64,000 nucleotides of DNA from Pantoea wallisii (GTDB lineage: Bacteria > Pseudomonadota > Gammaproteobacteria > Enterobacterales > Enterobacteriaceae), in NCBI RefSeq assembly GCF_002095485.1, contig NZ_MLFS01000014.1, forward strand, positions 1 to 64,000, in the 5' to 3' direction. Made by a program: the position numbers and the translations under genes. How positions within the stretch are numbered: position 1 is the stretch's first letter; the number at the start of each line of letters is the position of its first letter. Positions 61,462 to 64,000 of this stretch are shown here, piece by piece. The notes beneath the pieces were generated by a model, which saw nothing but the letters and a program-made list of their open reading frames with translations, did no database searches and was not told where the DNA came from.

Positions 61462-62211
61462 TTACAGATGATGTTTAAAGAAGCTCACCAGTGCGGTCAG
61501 TGCAGAGGGCGTGATTTTATGGCCGATCTGCTTCTCTGATAAAAAGGTTAGCTGGCGGTCACGCTGCGTCTCGCGCAGCGCGCGCGCCAGCCGCACCGTT
61601 TCGGCGAAGGGCACCACCTCGTCGGCTTCACCATGCCAGAGCAGGAGCGGGCGGTTTGCCAGTGCGTCCAGCTGCTGACAGGGATCGTACGGGGCCAGCG
61701 GCGCCAGCCGCGCGCTCAACGCCGCTTTCTGCTCCGGCGTGCGTGCCACCAGCGGTGGAAACAGCGTCTGGCTGAGCTGCATAAAATAGCCGGATCCCAT
61801 CATACAGGCAGCGCTATGCAGGTGCGGATAGCGCGCCATCGCGCCCAGCGCCGTCATGCCACCCATTGAGGCACCCGCCACGGCAAAACGCGTATCGGCA
61901 ACCCAATCTTTTTCCCGCAGCGCGGCCTCCAGCTGCGGTACCTCATCGATGTTGTTTTTGAGGATGTCCCAAAAATGCGTCATGCGCATATCGGTATCGC
62001 CGTTATAGCGCGCGCCGTGCATATCGGCATCCGGCAGTACCACGCGAAAACCGGCCTGCGCCAGCGCCACGGCAAAGTAGCTGTAGACCTCTTTTGATGA
62101 AGTAAAGCCGTGATAAAACAGGATGGTCGGTAAGCGCGCCTGTCGTTGTCCGGCCGGTGACGCGTGAATACATTCAATACCTGCCAGTTGTTCCGTTGCC
62201 AACTCAATCAT
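61462..62211 (-). CDS. yjfP: YjfP, serine esterase of the alpha/beta-hydrolase fold
   Basis: The 249-residue enzyme has the oxyanion region ILFYHGFTSS, the nucleophile elbow GASMGG with Ser at about residue 115, and LLLWHGEADEVVPF supplying the catalytic Asp. His of the triad is expected in QIGHKITP. E. coli YjfP acts on short esters. I chose ATG 62211 after CGGAGACG; a longer upstream start is less likely. Confidence 0.93.
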   Translation of the reverse strand: MIELATEQLAGIECIHASPAGQRQARLPTILFYHGFTSSKEVYSYFAVALAQAGFRVVLPDADMHGARYNGDTDMRMTHFWDILKNNIDEVPQLEAALREKDWVADTRFAVAGASMGGMTALGAMARYPHLHSAACMMGSGYFMQLSQTLFPPLVARTPEQKAALSARLAPLAPYDPCQQLDALANRPLLLWHGEADEVVPFAETVRLARALRETQRDRQLTFLSEKQIGHKITPSALTALVSFFKHHL

Positions 62212-62370
62212 ACCGTCTCCGTTGAGAATGATTATCACTGGTCACAGTGTAAGCGCTGCCTGCTAAAACGCGAGCTACTTCACATTTAAACTGAATGTTT
62301 TTTGTACTAAACATTTGGTGCTTTCTGCCGTTGATCCTGTACCCCTCCAATCTTTCTAAAAAGGTACTTT

Positions 62371-64000
62371 ATGAAGCGTCTTTCTCTCAGCGCCATGGGT
62401 CTCGGAATTAAGCTGTCTGTATTGACGTCTCTTAGTGTGGCAATTGTGCTGTTTGCCCTGACGTTAACCCTGAGTCATAACGCAGGCCGGCAGCTGGAAC
62501 AGCTGGCCGTCGACGATATGCAAAATCAGGTGCTCGGCATTAATGAGATGGCCACCCTGTTTAACGCCACCCTGTCAGAAGAGGTGGCCAACTACACCAG
62601 TCTGTTCCAGAGCTTTTTGCCCAAGCGCTTTAGTCGTGACGAAAGCGCCCGTATTCAGGTGGGTGAATTCAGTACGCCCACGCTGCGTGCCGGGCTGAAA
62701 ACCCTCAACCTCGATCAAATTGCCGTCGATGATTTTCTGGATCGCACCGGCGCCGTCACCACTATTTTCGTGCGGGATGGCGAGGATTATATCCGTATCG
62801 CTACCTCGCTGAAAAAAGAGGATGGCAGCCGCGCCATTGGCACTAAGCTGGATCGCACCAGCGCGGCCTGGCGCAGCGTCAATAACAGTGAAACCTACCG
62901 CGGCCTGAGCACGCTGTTTGGCCATCGCTATATCACGCAGTACCAGCCGGTGCAGGATGAGAGCGGTACCGTGATTGCAATCCTGTTTGTAGGGGTGCAA
63001 ATCGACAGCCAGTACGCGCTGATGCGCGACAAAGTGCTGGCGCGGCGTCTGGGCGACAGCGGCAGTTTCTTTGTGCTTAACGGTACGCCGGGCAGCAACC
63101 AGGGCAAGTATCTGTTCGATCGCCAGGCTGAAGGCAAGCTGCCGGGCTGGAGTCAGCAGGTGCAGCAGCAGTTGCTGACGCAGCCTAAAGGCTTGCTGGA
63201 GATCGAGCATGACGGCGATACCCGACTGCTGGCGTGGCAGCAGCTGCCGGGCTGGAACTGGATTATTGCAGGCGAAGTCAGCCGCGCCAGTCTGCTGGCG
63301 CCAATCACGCACAGCCGTAATATGTTCATGATGATTGGCCTGGCGTTAGTTCTGGCGTTTGCCGCAGGCTTCGTGATCTACAGCCGCCGCGCGATTACCC
63401 GTCCGCTACAGCAGGTGATTCACCTGGCTGAGCAGTATGCCGCCGGCAATCTGCAGGCGCATCTGGACTCCACGCGCCGCGATGAGATTGGTCAGCTGGT
63501 AACGGCCATCAACGGTATCGGCGACGGTCTGGAAAAAGTAGTCAGCCAGGTGCGCACCGCCGCACGTGAGATCAGCAGCGGCACAGATACCATCGCGGCC
63601 AGCAGCTCCAGCATCAGCGAGCAGATTGGCCGCCAGGCCAGCAGCGTGGAGGAGACTTCCGCCAGCATGGAGCAGTTTGGCGCGACCGTCTCACAAACCG
63701 CGGCTAACGTGCGTCAGGCCATGGCGCTGGTGAGTGAAGCGGCCAGCACCGTCAGCCACGGTGGCAGTACGGTGGCGCGCTCGGTAGAGACCATGTCGGA
63801 GATTCGCGTCGCCTCGCAGAGTATTGCGGACATCACGCACGTGATCGAGTCCATCGCGTTTCAGACTAACATCCTGGCGCTCAATGCCGCCGTTGAGGCA
63901 GCGCGGGCGGGTGAACACGGTAAAGGCTTTGCGGTTGTGGCGGCGGAAGTGCGTGCGCTGGCGCAGCGCAGCGCCAATGCGGCGAAGGAGATTGATGGGT
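62371..64000 (+). CDS. Methyl-accepting chemotaxis protein, 5' part (runs off the window)
   Basis: The open frame starts at ATG 62371 after AAAAAGGTAC and continues to the window end (543 codons read). It has a first membrane helix at about residues 13-35, a Cache-type periplasmic sensor domain (about 40-305; [19 protein letters not shown] and [18 protein letters not shown]), a second membrane helix at about 312-333, a HAMP domain and the start of the signalling domain with the tip [20 protein letters not shown]. The Cache domain suggests sensing of a small organic molecule. Confidence 0.92.
   Translation, partial: MKRLSLSAMGLGIKLSVLTSLSVAIVLFALTLTLSHNAGRQLEQLAVDDMQNQVLGINEMATLFNATLSEEVANYTSLFQSFLPKRFSRDESARIQVGEFSTPTLRAGLKTLNLDQIAVDDFLDRTGAVTTIFVRDGEDYIRIATSLKKEDGSRAIGTKLDRTSAAWRSVNNSETYRGLSTLFGHRYITQYQPVQDESGTVIAILFVGVQIDSQYALMRDKVLARRLGDSGSFFVLNGTPGSNQGKYLFDRQAEGKLPGWSQQVQQQLLTQPKGLLEIEHDGDTRLLAWQQLPGWNWIIAGEVSRASLLAPITHSRNMFMMIGLALVLAFAAGFVIYSRRAITRPLQQVIHLAEQYAAGNLQAHLDSTRRDEIGQLVTAINGIGDGLEKVVSQVRTAAREISSGTDTIAASSSSISEQIGRQASSVEETSASMEQFGATVSQTAANVRQAMALVSEAASTVSHGGSTVARSVETMSEIRVASQSIADITHVIESIAFQTNILALNAAVEAARAGEHGKGFAVVAAEVRALAQRSANAAKEIDG

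Overview
This window is chromosomal DNA of an enterobacterium, most likely of the family Erwiniaceae (Pantoea, Mixta or Erwinia type). The protein sequences and gene order follow E. coli closely but not exactly, coding GC is moderately high, and there is an ERIC element and an RNase P RNA gene of E. coli length. The family assignment is inference. I see no tRNA, rRNA, prophage, IS element or CRISPR array.

Layout. 1-2.2 kb: the 3' end of an EvgS/BvgS-type hybrid kinase and its LuxR-type regulator. 2.5-20.4 kb: a block matching the E. coli fadH-rlmG-ygjP-ygjR-alx-sstT-uxa-exuR-yqjA-mzrA-yqjCDEK-yqjF-yqjG region, with a ClC channel inserted and a manganese riboswitch before alx. 20.4-28.5 kb: mdtJI, rnpB with a partly duplicated 3' tail, rsmI, lpoA, yraN, diaA, dolP, yhaK and yhaJ. 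28.6-36.3 kb: an accessory minus-strand locus of uncharacterised membrane proteins (DUF4310, DUF4311, DUF4312), an SFCGS glycine-rich protein, a lone PRD protein, a cog3964-type amidohydrolase, DgaE- and DgaF-like enzymes and a BglG/Mga-type PTS-responsive regulator. 36.6-45.7 kb: cybC, tldE, darP, mpl, fbp, two small DNA-binding proteins, a chemoreceptor, an LprI-like protein, a DUF441 membrane protein and ppa. 45.8-64 kb: ytfP, tamB, tamA, paeA (ytfL), ytfK, ytfJ, cysQ, cpdB, fklB, oapA, the rpsF-priB-rpsR-rplI operon, yjfP and the 5' part of a second chemoreceptor.

The best candidate for a new system is the 28.6-36.3 kb locus. The enzyme set suggests deacylation, PLP-dependent ammonia loss and aldol cleavage of an acylated amino sugar acid or similar compound. 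Uptake would be through an uncharacterised DUF4310/4311/4312/SFCGS membrane complex under PTS-type control, although no recognisable PTS permease is present.

Quality caution. Six conserved genes (fadH, lpoA twice, tamA twice, cpdB, fklB, priB), and probably oapA, are broken by single missing bases. Every repair is +1 and restores the usual family length. This looks like deletion-biased sequencing or assembly error rather than gene decay.
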